Of a stretch of 64,000 bases of DNA, positions 10,646 to 22,675 are shown piece by piece. The translations under genes were made by a program, and so were the position numbers. Below the pieces are notes generated by a model. It saw only the letters and a program-made list of their open reading frames with translations, was not told the DNA's origin and made no database searches. The stretch spans positions 4,039,079 through 4,103,078 of the forward strand of contig CM055107.1 of assembly GCA_029204225.1 (NCBI GenBank), in the 5' to 3' direction. The DNA is from Diphasiastrum complanatum. Taxonomy: Eukaryota > Streptophyta > Lycopodiopsida > Lycopodiales > Lycopodiaceae. Every line of letters begins with the position of its first letter. The first letter of the stretch is position 1.

Positions 10646-12055
10646 TCATCTATCCATTTTTTGGTTAGCTGCTCTATGAGCTCTAGTCATGGCCATAGCT
10701 GGTAAGGTCTCGACCTGAATTGAATAAACTAGGATAGAAGGTTTAGGTCGATTTGGACAGTCTTTCGTATGGTGCTCAATTCCGCAGTTATCACATAGGG
10801 GTGGGAATTTGAGCTTATCAGGACAACGGGTGCTAGGATGTCTGCCAACACAAACAAAACAATCTATCAAGGCAGGCATGGGTTGTGCCACATAACTTAC
10901 TTGTGGAGCTACATAAAACGACTGGTTTGGATCATAAGTGATAGTAGTAGTGACATATTGGTATGTCGGGTCCACTTGATAACTAGCATCTTGGGTTTCT
11001 TCAACGTAATATGTAGCTGGATCAATATATCTTGTCTTATTATTCTTTGAACTGATCAGAGGTTTGTACTACACTTGTATCAACGTAGAGAGCAGGTGCT
11101 TGTGGTTGAGGTTGATTCGCTACATAAGGCTGTCTAGGTTGAAACTGATGTGGGCCTAGAGGTCTTGACTAAAATTGTCCTGGTCGCTGATAATTATGTT
11201 GAGGATTGTAAGGTGGTGGACCAGGGGGTCGATATCGCCTATACATTGATCTTGCATTTTGCGGGAAATATGTTTTCACATGTGGTTGGCAGTATGGTTT
11301 TGAGAATAGGTATGGCAACACACATTCACCTGAGAAGGATAGGTCTTGTCAGCCATATCTTTAAGTACTTTTTGGAAATCAGGTGTAAGCTTATCCATTT
11401 GGGCTTGCTGGGTCTGGCAAATCAGTGGAATTAGAACTAGAGGTGTGCTCAGAGTGTGGATCATTTTTAGCATGAGCTTTCCCCTTGCGATCACGATGAT
11501 CATAGTCACCATCAGATCCTTCATCTTCTTCTCTAATAGCGTCATCCATTACTTCTTTAAGCTGGTCGTATGAGTCGACTGATTTAAGTTCTCTTTTGAT
11601 AGATTTAGGTAAGCCTACCAAAAAGAGTTTGATAGCCATTTTTTTGTGATTTTCTCATCAACGCATTCCACCTTGCCAACACTTAAAGTGCTCAATGTAG
11701 GTGCATACAGATTTGTCCCTTCTCATCTTGATACGGGATAATTGAATGAAAGGGCTTTGGGTGAACTTCAAAGGTTTCAATCGTTTGGTGAGGGCTGCAC
11801 TAAGGGTTTCCTAGGAAACTATATCAGATTTTTCAAGATTAAGATATCATTCCTTAGTGTCCCCAAGTAATATCATAAAAAAAATAGGCATAATTTTTAA
11901 TTCTCGGAAGTATCACCATAAAATTTGCAGGCATTTTCAAAATCTAATTGGAGGAATTTGATTGGGTCGGATCCTCCATCATATTTTGGTGCATTGATCC
12001 TAGGGATTCGTCGTTCAATCTGTGGACCAGGGACACCTTCAGGTTCCTTACTCAT
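10646..12055 (-). pseudogene. Gypsy gag (element A)
   Basis: Gag forms the particle that packages element RNA. The start at 12055 begins MSKEPEGVPGP. The capsid-type retrotransposon gag domain runs through about 11390 (APKYDGG, KLCLFF, LTKRLKPLKFT, then FLVGLPKSIKREL) with several stops. An acidic/basic low-complexity stretch follows. At 10870-10770 there are two CCHC zinc knuckles, CFVCVGRHPSTRC and CDNCGIEHHTKDC. Both can be read with CX2CX3HX4C spacing, one residue shorter than the usual CX2CX4HX4C. From 10645 to about 10141 the reading continues with an unassigned charged segment and meets integrase directly, so protease, RT and RNase H are missing here. Confidence 0.75.
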
Positions 12056-12975
12056 GTATCAGTCGTCTCGCCAGGGTGATATCATTGTAAAATTACAGTG
12101 ATAAGACATTAATTCAATGGCGGAGAGTGATGTTGCAACAGACGCACATAGAAGGCGGTCAACAACTAGATAGGGTAAAAACTACTAACTTCTCGAAAAA
12201 TTCTTGGTTCACAGAATACAACCAAAACTTGCACATACTTCTAAGGTCCAGAAAATAGTTGACTTAGTCAAGGGTACAGTGTCCGAGTTCTGAACTTCAA
12301 TATTTGAATAGAAAATCAAGGTCCTTGTGGTTCAGACAACAATTTTTTTCAATTTTTTTTTGATTTTGACCTTCAGACAGAGTTGTCTCACTATGGGCAA
12401 GTTCTTGAGGCTATGTGCGAGTTTTGCAGAGCAGCGCAGATAGCTTTGCGAGTTTTATTTATAGAAAGAATAACTTAAAGTCACCTAGAATCACTTTTTC
12501 ATATCAGGATAAATTTTCACAGAGCATAGATGAGTGGAGAATATGGAGGAGACTAAAAATGGCATAGGCAAATTTTAGTTGTGGTCCTCAACATGTGTGC
12601 AAGTTTGGTTTGACCAAAAATGGCAAAAAATGGCATTGCTTGCTCAAAATTCAAACTTTTTTTCAATGTAAGGAATTTGCATAGGTCATTAGAAACTCGT
12701 GCAACTAGTTCTTGAGCCATAATGACAATGGGCGAGTTTTGCTCTAAATATTTTTTTGAGAAAGTTTTGTTTGAGTTTTTTTTTTTTTTTTTTTTTTTTG
12801 ACAAGGATGAGCTCCAGAGAACTCGCACAACGTACTAATGGATTTGGCATTGTGAAATCTGTATTCTTGATGATGGGCGAGTTTATCTAAGGTGATTTGG
12901 TGTGTGATCGTAGAATAGTTCAAAAGAGTTGATTGGTCCAATTGATGGCCTTACAGAAACTCACACAGGCTGATA
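12056..12975 (-). other. Leader of element A, interrupted by element B
   Basis: A non-coding region between the missing 5' LTR and gag. It contains repeated GCGAGTT words (for example near 12417, 12450, 12731, 12877) and a 20-base T run near 12779. It stops at 12975 where the chromovirus LTR begins. Confidence 0.45.
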
Positions 12976-13493
12976 TGTTATGTCCATGACCAGTACATAG
13001 GATACAATATACTCCTAGTCTTGGATACATGGTACTCCAGTGAAACAAGCTATTAGTTATGCCACGTCATATTGGACGTGACCCGAAAGTAACTAATATC
13101 CTTGTGAGGTGCAGAACACACTAAATGGAGTTTAGACAAGGTATGAGATAGTGTATGCGTGTAGATTTATCATTAGCAATTCTATGAATAGTTGGTCCAT
13201 GCATAGGACTCTATTTTAGGTGAATCTATGTATAGGGAACTTAGGGCCATATATGGCTATGTGCTCAGGATGCTTTTGGCTCTATATAATGGGTCCAAAC
13301 TCGCCCTACTCCACATCATGGTTGTAGATTCATTGCCAGGCTCTCACTCTATATTCATGCTTTTTGTTCCTTGGCTTGGGGGTGAGGCTTCTAGAGATTG
13401 ATTGGATGCTTCTATTGGTCAGGTGGTTTCTCCATAGTGTGTTATCCATTGTGTTTGTGATTTGTAAGCAAGATCTAAGGAGCTTCCCTTATA
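12976..13493 (+). mobile_element. 5' LTR of element B
   Basis: It begins TGTTATGTCCATGACC, the exact reverse complement of the LTR ends at 22879 and close to that at 27050, and runs to the base before the PBS. The 3' end reads ...cccttata rather than a clean CA. The internal text (for example the nearly 40-base match around 'ccatttagtgtgttct' in reverse) is shared with 22676-22879 and 26567-27050. Confidence 0.85.
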
Positions 13494-13494
13494 G

Positions 13495-13506
13495 TGGTAT
13501 CAGAGC
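13495..13506 (+). other. Primer-binding site for initiator Met-tRNA
   Basis: TGGTATCAGAGC is the complement of the 3' end of plant initiator Met-tRNA, the usual primer for chromoviruses and copia elements. Confidence 0.9.
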
Positions 13507-15259
13507 AAGGCTTACAAGCTTGGAGAGGTGATGCTTTTCATTGGAGCTTGGTGGTAATCAACTAGTATTCACATCCAAGGAGAGGAGCAAGGTTGCAAGT
13601 TGGTGGATCTTCCTAATTTCAATTTGCATGATCCATATCTCTCTCAAATTCATTGTGGTTTATGGTGAATTGTGCTAGGAAATCAATTTTGGCTGTCTTT
13701 TTGGAGTTTTAGCATGTGTAGCTCAAAACTAGTTATGGATATGAAATTTCCAACAAGTTAATTTACTTTGAAGTAGTTGAAATTCAGGTTGCATGTTGGA
13801 TCTTCCCATGTATTTGGATTCTAGGCTCTTTTGTGCCAAATTTGGCTTGTTTTCCATGATCTTGGCACAAAATTGATGGTATAATTCAAAATCCAGCAAG
13901 TTCAGATCAATTGGTTGGTTATAACTTTGTATATTGGATTGCATGTGGGTTAGAAAAATGTTCTTGCCATTAAATTCCAATTTGTGCATGGTGAAAAAAT
14001 CTAGAAAGGGCCAAAATCCATGATTTTTGCTTGTTTTTTTCATGAAATTGGATGGTAGGAGGTTGTAGAACATCAATTGAAGCTGGAAAAAGATGAATCA
14101 TAGTCTTCTAGAGCTGTCCTAAGATTTAGAGCCAAGAATTCCAGCAATTTGGTTTGTAGGAAGTCAAAAAAGTGTCAAAAATTGACCAATTTTGGTGAGT
14201 TTTGGGGGGTGGATTTCTCTAAATCCATAAGGAGCTCATTTTGGAATTTTTACAGTATGATTTGTATTCCTTTTTACCTTCCTAGCAAGCTATTAGACCT
14301 ATAAATTGGTGGGTAGAGGCTTTTGTTTCAATTCCATCAAGTTTGTGGCAATTTTGACTTCTAGAAATCAAGAATTCATGGTTCTCAGCCCATACTACTT
14401 CATAGGATCTGTATGTAGGCTTCATGGAACTCTTAAACACCATTTAAGAATGTTTGGATTATCACTTTTAGGTTTGCAAGTTTTTAGGCTGATTGGCCTT
14501 GAAAAAGTGCGTCCTCTTACAGGTTTTTTGGCGGTTCTAAACTCGCACATGTGAATCCTAGGCGGTAGGCTGACGTGGCAAGTGTCTTGTTCACTAGGTC
14601 TCCCTCTGTACTGAGCTTTACAGCACCCAATTTGGTGTCCTGTAGCCAAAGATATGATATAAGTTTAGCAATTTTGTGAGCAAAATTGGTAGAATTTTGA
14701 ATTGTTCTGATTGCATGCATGACAATTTCCTAGTTTGAGGTACAATATTTGCATGGAATGTCTGCATGTTGATTCTCTGAGTGATTTTGGCATGCATGAG
14801 AGGTTTAGATCTGTTTTGAGTGGTTATACGCATGTACTCTGACTGATAGATACAAAACTAGGTTTTATAGCTGACAATTTCCGTAGAACTTGTTTTTTAA
14901 CGTAAAATTCCATAATTGTAAAAAATCAGTTTAATGTCGCATCTTTTGCATGCTAGATGGACATTAAAGTAGTAAAATCAAGAATCGAACAATTAATCGA
15001 ATTTTCAATTTTGGTTGTTTAATATTTGATAGTAGTTTTTTACGAATTTAGGAATGTAAATTTTTTTAATTTTTTTAAAAGTGCGAAAACTCAAATTTTT
15101 TTAGTTTTTTTCAGTTTCTTGAATTTTCTATGAAATTGACTAAAAATAGTGATTCGACCATGCTGGAGTTAATTTCAGTCGTTTTTGGTCAACTGTACTT
15201 CACTATGAGTTAATCTAATATTAACTAAATTTAGTAATTTCCAGGATAGATATATCGAG
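13507..15259 (+). other. Untranslated leader of element B
   Basis: About 1.75 kb without credible coding between PBS and gag. Most of it is repeated in inverted orientation at 25472-26560, so it belongs to the element. Stretches such as 'gtgtcaaaaattgaccaattttggtga' are shared nearly exactly. Confidence 0.7.
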
Positions 15260-16510
15260 ATGGCCGAAGAAACTTCAATTCAAGATGAAATCTAGGTGCG
15301 CCATATTGTATGGTGATTTGTCAATAGTTGAGTACGGCGCTCAATGATATGAATAATCGTAATCAGATGAGAGATTAGCAAATGGAAGTTCTGTTGAATA
15401 AAGTCAAATTGATGTCTTCACCCAATCTCGGTTTTCAACCGGAGGTTTATGCGAGGGAGAAAAAGGAGAAGAAACTTGAGGTCGTCGAGGACTGGTTGGC
15501 CAAGTGGAGTAGTTACTTCAATCTGCACGGTGTTCCTGATGAGAAGAAAATTGAAAGTGTCGTGCTATTCTTACGTGGCAAAGCGTCATTGTGGCGGCGA
15601 GATTTATCGTTGAAGCCAACTACTTGGGATGCGTTTGCGGAGCTTTTCAAGAAAGCTTTCGTAGTTGCCGATGACATGGCCTACTACCTAAAGTTTGTGA
15701 ACTGCAGGATGGGTACAAAGAGTTTAGACTCTTATATCCAGAAATTTATGGACCTATGGAATAGGGTACCATTCTTCGATGCGAAGTTGGCACTTTGGCA
15801 GTTTGTCCTAGGTTTGCCAGTCGACTATCAGAACGAATGCAGGCGAAATATGCTTCAAAACCTTGAGGATGCATTTCGGATTGCGAAAGCATATGATTCC
15901 ACAATGGTGGCATCCAGGAAGCAGTTTGCGCAAATTCCAACCTCTTTGAAAACCAAGAAGGGTAAGAAGCGCGGTCCAGACCAAGCAAAATATTTTGATG
16001 AATTAGATCAAGCATCATCAGAGCCCAGGAAGCCGAAGAGGAAGAGATTTAAGAAATCTATGTCCCGGGAAAAGGCTAAGAAAGGGAACTTATGTTTCGT
16101 CTGTAAGAAGCTTGAACATGTGTGTAAATTTTGTCCAGAAAGGAAAAAAGGGTCTGCTCACATGATTGAGATTCCAGGAGGCAATGGTAAGACTTTGGAA
16201 ATTAACCTGACTGATTGTGAGTGTGAATGTTCTTTTAGTACTACTTCTTTCTTGCCTAATGAACTTTTCCGTTTAATTGGCACTGTTAAAGATCAAGAGG
16301 TGAGTATTTTATTGGACAATGGTTCAACTCATAATTTTATTAATTCTCGTTTTGAACAGAAACTCAGCTTGGAAACTGAAGCCAACAATCATAGATATAA
16401 AGTTTATCTAGCTTCAGGATCAGAGTTGGAGACTTGGAACGTAAAAGTCCCGAAGCTCCCAATTTTGATGCAAGGACACACAGAATTAGTTAATTTTCAT
16501 GTTTTAGACC
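15260..16510 (+). pseudogene. Gag-protease of element B
   Basis: The start at 15260 (MAEETS) matches the start at 25471 in the inverted copy. An early TAG breaks it, and a 382-codon frame is open from 15382. A capsid-like gag domain occupies roughly the first 200 residues (WLAKWSSYFNLHG, VVLFLRGKASLWRRDL, WNRVPFFDAKLALWQFVLGLP). A basic linker leads to a CCHC knuckle, CFVCKKLEHVCKFC, with CX2CX4HX4C spacing. The retropepsin domain has ILLDNGSTHNFI, where the catalytic DSG/DTG triad reads DNG. After about 16505 the frame jumps into RT, so the late protease and the RT N-terminus are deleted. Confidence 0.85.
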
Positions 16511-17888
16511 CAGGATGGATGACCTTGTAGATCACTTGGGTGGAGCTCGATATCTCAGGATAGGGTACCATCAAATAAGAATTAAGTTGGAAGATGTACA
16601 AAAGACAGAATTTCATTCTAGATTTGGTCATTATGAATTCTTAGTGTTGCCATTTGGATTAACGAATGGGCCGACAACGTTCCAGCAAATGATGAAATTT
16701 ATTTCGTGTATTCTTAGACGACATTCTCGTTTACAGTACATCCTTGGTGGAACACGTAGAACACTTAAAAATCGTCTTGATGAAACTCCGTTGAGAGTTA
16801 CTCTACGCTAAAGAGTCCAGGTGCGAGTTCTTTAAGCAAGAGTTGCTTTATCTCGGTCATAAGATCACAACAAATGGGATCAAGACTGATGATGATAAAA
16901 TCAAGATTGTGATTGAGTGGCCAATTCCGGGAACTGTGAGGCAAGTAAAGTCATTCTTAGGTTTTATACTTTTCTTCAAGAGATTTATTGAGGATTATGC
17001 TAAGTAAGCAGCACCAATTTGACAAAAGGATTTGTTAATAAAAAGAAAAAGAGGAATCAACCTAGTCCGCCTATTGTTTGGAACAATAAATTGAATCAAT
17101 GTTTTGAGAAACTTAAAACAATGATTGTTTCAGCTCCCGTGTTACAAATTGCAAAACCAGATTTACCTTACGTCGTGAGATCGGACGCAAGTGATGTTGC
17201 AGTTGGTGCAGTTCTATTACAAATGGATAGGCCACTAACGTTTGAAAGCAAAAAATTCACTGGTCCTCAGTTGTGTTATACTACGCAGGAAAAGGAATTG
17301 TTTGATGTAATCCATGCACTTAAAACTTGGAGACACTACTTGTATGGTAGTAAGTTTGTAGTGTATACGGATCACCAGCCTCTTAAGTATTTTTGTAATC
17401 AACATGATCTTCGGGGGAGAAAAGCTCGATGGGCTGAGTTGATGCAAGAATTCGCTCATGAAATCCTTTACATAAGAGGCAACTCTAATCAAGTTGCAAA
17501 TGCTCTTAGGTGGATCGCTGAACTGAATGAGTTGTCATTCACCCAGATTTCTACGGATCTATATCTTTCACTAAGAGGAAAATATGAATCAGATTCCCAT
17601 TTTGGTCACATTTGGAACATTGTTCAGACCGAAAGAAATGTGGACAGTGTTGAGTTAGAAACAAAGGGGACTCAACTGACTAAGAAAGATAAGAAGATTA
17701 TGGAACAGTTCACCATTCGAGATGGATTACTATTTTGGAATGGAAAAGCTTGCGTACCTGGTGATGATGAGCTCAAACGTAAGATTTTGTTTGAATGTCA
17801 TGACATACCCTATGCTGGACATCCCGGTCTACACATGACTCTGGACTTGGTTAAGAGGGAATTTTATTGGCCAAAGCTCACTCCTTGA
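16511..17888 (+). pseudogene. RT-RNase H-integrase start of element B
   Basis: RT fingers/palm: YHQIRI, then FGHYEFLVLPFGLTNGPTTFQ at 16625-16690. A frameshift then reveals FLDDILVYS, the YXDD-type active site, near 16710-16735. Thumb and connection segments follow (CEFFKQELLYLGHKI, SFLGF). RNase H at about 17150-17560 has VVRSDASDVAVGAVL, the TTQEKELFDVI block and YTDHQPLKYF. The integrase zinc-binding start (FECHDIPYAGHPG, then FYWPKL) ends at a stop at 17888, where the element is truncated. Stops lie near 17007. Confidence 0.85.
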
Positions 17889-19015
17889 CTTCCTAACTTG
17901 TTCCAGGACCTTTTGAGAGTGTCACCCCTCAGACTCTGATAGAGCACACTTGGTGCTCTCGAGTCAACTTTACAATAGGTATATAGAATATCTTTGCAAG
18001 TTTTGAGACAATTTTGGAGGGACCACCATACTCGATCATTTTTTTTTCTCTTGATAGTGATATGATACAATATAACCCTCTTGAAAATGTATAAATTGAA
18101 GCTTGTTGGTGGCAGGTTTTGTTTCATGCTTGTCTCATTAACTATGATTATCATATTGTTATGTATGCTATGAAGAATGAGCTAATTGCCCAAGTTGCAT
18201 AATTGGAAATTAGGATATAAAATGACAAAAAATATGGTTGTTTTATCTTTCTCTTATTAAGTTTTGATTTTTTATAGGGCCTTTTAGAAAATGGAAGCTT
18301 AACGAAACCACCCTTATCAATGATCAAATAAGCTATCATCACTAATTCCATGGGACAACGAATCACAAAATAAGTGATCGGTTGCATAGAAAAACAACTT
18401 GCTATAGGCATTACACTTAGTTCCATAATTTGAATTATGTAGAAGACTGTGAAAAATCATTTAAAAAAGTTCATGACATCTCTTAAGACAACAAAATGAC
18501 ACATAAACAATCATGACACTTAAAGGAACATCATAAGACTCGGCATGGGACTCTTGCCACCTAGGGGCAACTCAAACCCATTTTTTAGGCTTCAGGACAT
18601 TGCGTGGCATGTTGAGTTGCCATGACAACATAAGAAAAATGGACCAATGGGATGGTAGGAATTCAAATTGGCAAATCATATTGAGGCCCTTAAATTAGCA
18701 CTTGTCAGCCAAGTTCGAAAAGGAGGTGGTCCATCAACTCACTTGCCAAAGGTCAAAAAATGGGCGGCAAGTCAATGGACCAAGCAAAGGACTTGCTGCT
18801 AGTCTGAAACCACCCTAAATTGCAATGAGGCATAAAGTCATCACATACATATATTATTGATGCTTTAAATTTTGTGCTTATGAAATGGACCCAATTTTTA
18901 ACTTGAAAACATATGAGTCTATGAGAGCAATAAGATAACTCAGATTCATCCACATGCTTATGATTTCACAACTAATAGTATGATCCACTAAACCTAACCA
19001 CCAAGATCAAGCTTG
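17889..19015. other. Unannotated stretch after truncated element B
   Basis: No coding or element ends recognised. This sequence replaces the expected integrase core, so 17881-17889 is a deletion or rearrangement breakpoint. Confidence 0.5.

Positions 19016-19018
<3 letters not shown>

Positions 19019-19110
<92 letters not shown>
19019..19110. repeat. (CT)n microsatellite
   Basis: About 46 uninterrupted CT units, followed by a short C run at about 19122-19131. Confidence 0.95.
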
Positions 19111-19114
<4 letters not shown>

Positions 19115-19137
19115 AAGTCCACCCCCCCCCTTAATCT

Positions 19138-19440
19138 GGATCCATGAATGCCTCAATCTTCATGCTAAGCAATGCACAAAATCTGTTGTGTGCATCAATG
19201 CTCAATGCCTTGGTAAATACATCTATTGTCATGTCCTGCATTCTGAGTACATTAAGTTTATCTCTCTGTTGAGAACCTTACTCCTAACATAGTGATAAAG
19301 AATCTCATTGTGCTTACTCCTAGAATGAAATCTAGGATTGGCTAATAAGACAATGGCACTTTGATTATCACATAATATATTTGTGGGAGTGTATTGATTC
19401 AGACTAATGTCTGACAGTAAATTTCTCTACCAAATTGCTT
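19138..19440 (-). pseudogene. Copia RNase H C-terminus
   Basis: Minus-strand reading shows NILCDNQSAIVLLANPRFHSR and a downstream block equivalent to the KAL...AHNRFCALL tail typical of copia RNase H. It ends just before the CT/C tracts. Frames are interrupted. Only about 100 codons remain and no LTR was recognised next to it. Confidence 0.75.
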
Positions 19441-20109
19441 CTTTCATTAGAGGAGTTCCAAGGCCCAAAAGGACTATCTAAGAAATGCCACATAAGAGAG
19501 AGAAAATCATCGGATTTTAAAGCTCCGACCGAATTTTTGGTCTATCCACACAACTCCGATGACTTGACCTCACTAGTAACGTATGTAGTTAACTGGAACT
19601 TGGGTAGCCGCAACGTGTGGGGTCCATACTTCAAGATTCTATTTTCTACCATTAACTAACATAACTTCTCATGTAAATGCAAATCGTATTGCACATCAAA
19701 GTTTCTTTCCATCTACTCATAGCATTCACATCAAAGGAAAACAATCTTATCGATTTGAAAATCATGGCAAGAAACTTTGAATATTTTGGATCACAATGAG
19801 CGCCAACGTGATGTGCAATTCAGAAAATATGGAGTGTGTTGGATCAAATGGAGTGGCAAGGTTATTTCAAAATTTTGCAATTCAAAAATTTGCAATTTCA
19901 ACACACATCTATTGAAAAAATATTTTGCTCATAACTGCAAAGCTTTGATTTGCATATAAAGCAAGAAACATGGAGTGTGATGGATAAAAAAGAGCACCAT
20001 GGTCATTTCAAACTTTTTCAGTTTAATTTTTTTTAATTAAGATGAGTTTCAATAGCTTGCAAGATATAACAATTTGGTTTTCTACTAGATTAGTCTATCA
20101 AATATTAAG
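19441..20109 (+). other. Upstream region of the unrecognised transposase gene
   Basis: No clear coding. A diverged direct repeat of about 55 bases occurs at about 19826 and 19968 ('atggagtgtg(t/a)tggat...ggtcatttcaaa'-like), spaced 142 bases. Near 19508-19562 lie the half-palindromes atcatcggat and aactccgatgac. This may be the 5' end of the transposon, but terminal repeats were not identified. Confidence 0.35.
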
Positions 20110-22430
20110 ATGTCTAAATATCATCTCCATATTGATCTTCCCACAGAATATGCTCCACTGTCAAGAAAAAATCTGAAAGGATCCACCTTACCAGCTCACC
20201 AAAGGGCGGAAGACATGAAACATTGTGATCTTTGGGTTGATGGAAGTTTGTATCCATTGATCCAAGCTCAATGCAACATCCAAATTTTAGATCAGTCACA
20301 CAACTCGTACTGTTTTTGTGTGAAGGACACAATGGTCTATTGGGTTATTGTGAAAGATTGAAAAATTATAACATTAGTAATTCAATAAAAAAAAGTCCAT
20401 TGTTTGGAAAATATGTTGAATGGTTTGCTTATTGACTACAGAGAAAAAGAAACTCTTTTGTTGCAAACAACAAAAGAGAATGAAATCTTGAAGATAGATA
20501 ATTCTCGTTTGCAAGATATTATATTCAACCTTAACCAAGAAACTGACAATATGAAACTAATTGTACAAACATTGCGTACCTCATATTGTCAAATACATGC
20601 AAAAGTAAACACATTACGGAAGAAAATACTGAACAATAAGCGAAAAAGAGTTATTTTAAAAAGTATTGACGAGCTTTCATCAAGTGGGGGTCAACGAAAA
20701 AAAAGAATATATGCTTTCAAGTAAGATTATGTTTTAAACTATTCATGTGTTTTGTTTCATGTAGCACATCAATGATTGTGAATTTTTTTTTTTCTAAATC
20801 TTATTTTTATTTTGCAGATAAGCTTTAGTCACCAATCAAAATCCGAAAGACAAGGACATGATTGGAAAGCCTTTGAGTGCAGTACTTACAGCCAAGTCAA
20901 CAACAAGTCTACTAGGAAATCAACGATACTCTCGAATCAAGTCCAAGATTGTAGAGGCCCTTATGGGCGAAGTCGGCAAGATCATTGACCGAAAATTGAT
21001 ACAAGGAGCATGTGATTATTCTGGTATTAGCAGGGATGCATATGACACAATGTTTAAAATTATCAAAGAGGCATTTGGACAAGTACATATAAAAAAATTT
21101 CCTATTCCCCTGGCCCTTTCAAATCAAATTAGAGAGGGATGTGTTAAACATGGGTTTGCAAAACATCATTGGTATTCCTTACCATATCAATGAAATTTAT
21201 AACTCAAAACATGGCACTTTGTCATATGATTCCACCAACAACATGTTTGTAGATCTGAATCATTTACTGAGATTTATTGTAAAGTTTTATGGAATCACAA
21301 ATGAAAGTGTTGAAAAATTGATATTAGTTTTCAAGTTAGATGAATCAGAAGTAATAAAGGGACAAAAGCTGGAAAGGGTTAGTGTTACACTTATGAATGG
21401 AGCATTAAGCAATACGATAAACTCGGAGAGTCTTGATTTCAATGTGTAGTCCAAAAATAATATTTGGTGGTTAGCAGCTTTCCAAGTTTAAATCTATTCT
21501 ATTGAGTACTAGAAACTAATTCATTTCAAGAATTTATGGTTTTGTGTTTTAAGCTAATATTATTTTGTTATTATAGGTCTAAGTTCAATTCTCTTAAAAT
21601 AGTTTATGATTTTGTGTTTCAAACAGGTTTTAAAAGAAAATCATGACATTCTATTTTGGAATTTTAGTAAAACAGAATATCCAGAGATAATTAAGAATCA
21701 TATGAGTGACACACCACTCAACGTTCCTGGAATAGGTGATTTTAAGGTGGAATGGCATTTGGCTGGAGACCTGAAGTCGTTGAAGTGCATGTTCAACGTC
21801 TCACATGGAGCAAATTCAAAACATCCATGTCTCTATTGCATGAAAACTACACAAGACATGTCGAAGAGCACGAGAGTTTCAAGGGATATAGAAGATCCGA
21901 CTTGGAAACCAATATTATTGATTCCGCTTAAAAATGTTCACATTTGTACACTACATGGAGATGTTAGAATTATCAAAAAATTGATATACCTTTATATTTG
22001 GTTTGCTTGGAATACTAAGCCAGAGTCATTAGCCAATAAAGCAATAGCTCGATTGGAAGAAGTTTTATCAAAAGCTGGACTTCATAAAGGACACATTAAA
22101 ATACAAAAGGACGAGAAGCTTTTAGAGAAAACGGGAAACATCCCATGCAAACCAAGCATAGGAGGATCCAAAGCTCGTCGTTTCTTATCAAATCATTCCG
22201 GAAAACCGATTAAAATCCGGTACTCAATTTGGATAGATGTACTCAATGCCACAAAGGATTTTGAAGAAAAAGGAACAATGAGGATTAAAAATGTTCAAGT
22301 CTGGACAACATGGTCAAATTGCTCAGAAAAGATAAACTGTCTGATACTGATGTCCTACTAATTGAGAAATCAACAATTGAGTTTGTGGATGCAGTTAAAG
22401 ATGCCTGGGGTGAAGGTCAATCCTCACTAT
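20110..22430 (+). pseudogene. Multi-exon DDE-like transposase, family unassigned
   Basis: Open segments: 20110-20361 (84 residues), 20404-20724 (coiled-coil-like, basic C-terminus), 20858-21193 and 21141-21449 (overlapping frames, one frameshift), and 21627-22361. GT-AG candidates are 20721/20817 and 21444/21626; the first join does not keep a clean frame. The last exon has the most informative motifs: WHLAGDLKSLK (a candidate catalytic Asp), HPCLYCMK (CX2C), then LHGDVRIIKKLI and GGSKARRFL. From memory, the GD-x-K-x-L ... PC-x-x-C order resembles transposase-like proteins reported mainly from animal genomes. I cannot place it in a named plant superfamily. After 22361 coding continues in another frame to about 22430 (STIEFVDAVKDAWGEG), where a copia fragment cuts it. 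Confidence 0.6.
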
Positions 22431-22675
22431 ACCATTTTTTCCACTGGATGTGTCTATCTTCTTAGCATCCTCGTCTTCATACATCTTGGATTCATCAAAG
22501 ATAACATCACGGCTTATATGGATTTTGTTTTCCACTGGATCAAAACATCTATAGCCCTTCACATGATCATCATATCCTAGGAATATGCACTTGATAGCTT
22601 TTACATCAAGTTTATGTCTTTCTTCCTTAGGAATGTGTACAAAGGCCTTACATCCAAAGATTCGCAAGTGGTTCA
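22431..22675 (-). pseudogene. Copia integrase-RT connection fragment
   Basis: Minus-strand reading has LRIFGCKAFVHIPKEER, KCIFLGYDDHVKGYRCF and SRDVIFDES, the conserved block after the copia integrase core. Only about 85 codons remain. It is bounded by the transposase gene on one side and a truncated chromovirus LTR on the other. Confidence 0.85.

Larger units (their letters stand above)
4885..12975 (-). mobile_element. Element A: Tat/Athila-like gypsy with a post-integrase ORF
   Basis: Minus-strand order is: leader (12975-12056), gag (12055-10646), a short unassigned link, integrase (10140-8913), a spacer (8912-8160), a TATA box, an extra 3' ORF (7978-5656), PPT and LTR (5641-4885). Reverse transcriptase and RNase H are missing, apparently by internal deletion. 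The 5' LTR is not seen, because element B abuts the leader at 12976. The tRNA-Asp PBS and the additional ORF after integrase suggest the Tat/Athila group; without the RT this remains an inference. Confidence 0.6.
12976..17888 (+). mobile_element. Element B: chromovirus-type gypsy, 3'-truncated
   Basis: Order: 5' LTR (12976-13493), tRNA-iMet PBS (13495-13506), long leader, gag-protease (15260-16510), RT/RNase H and the integrase zinc-binding start (16511-17888). The rest of integrase and the 3' LTR are missing. The minus-strand copy at 22676-27050 is the same family and retains the parts lost here. Confidence 0.85.

Noticed and set aside
8154-12975. 8154-8912 and 12056-12975 as the LTR pair of element A
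   Set aside because: They share the GCGAGTT word but do not align end to end, lack TG/CA borders, and the element's true LTR with PPT and PBS is at 4885-5641.
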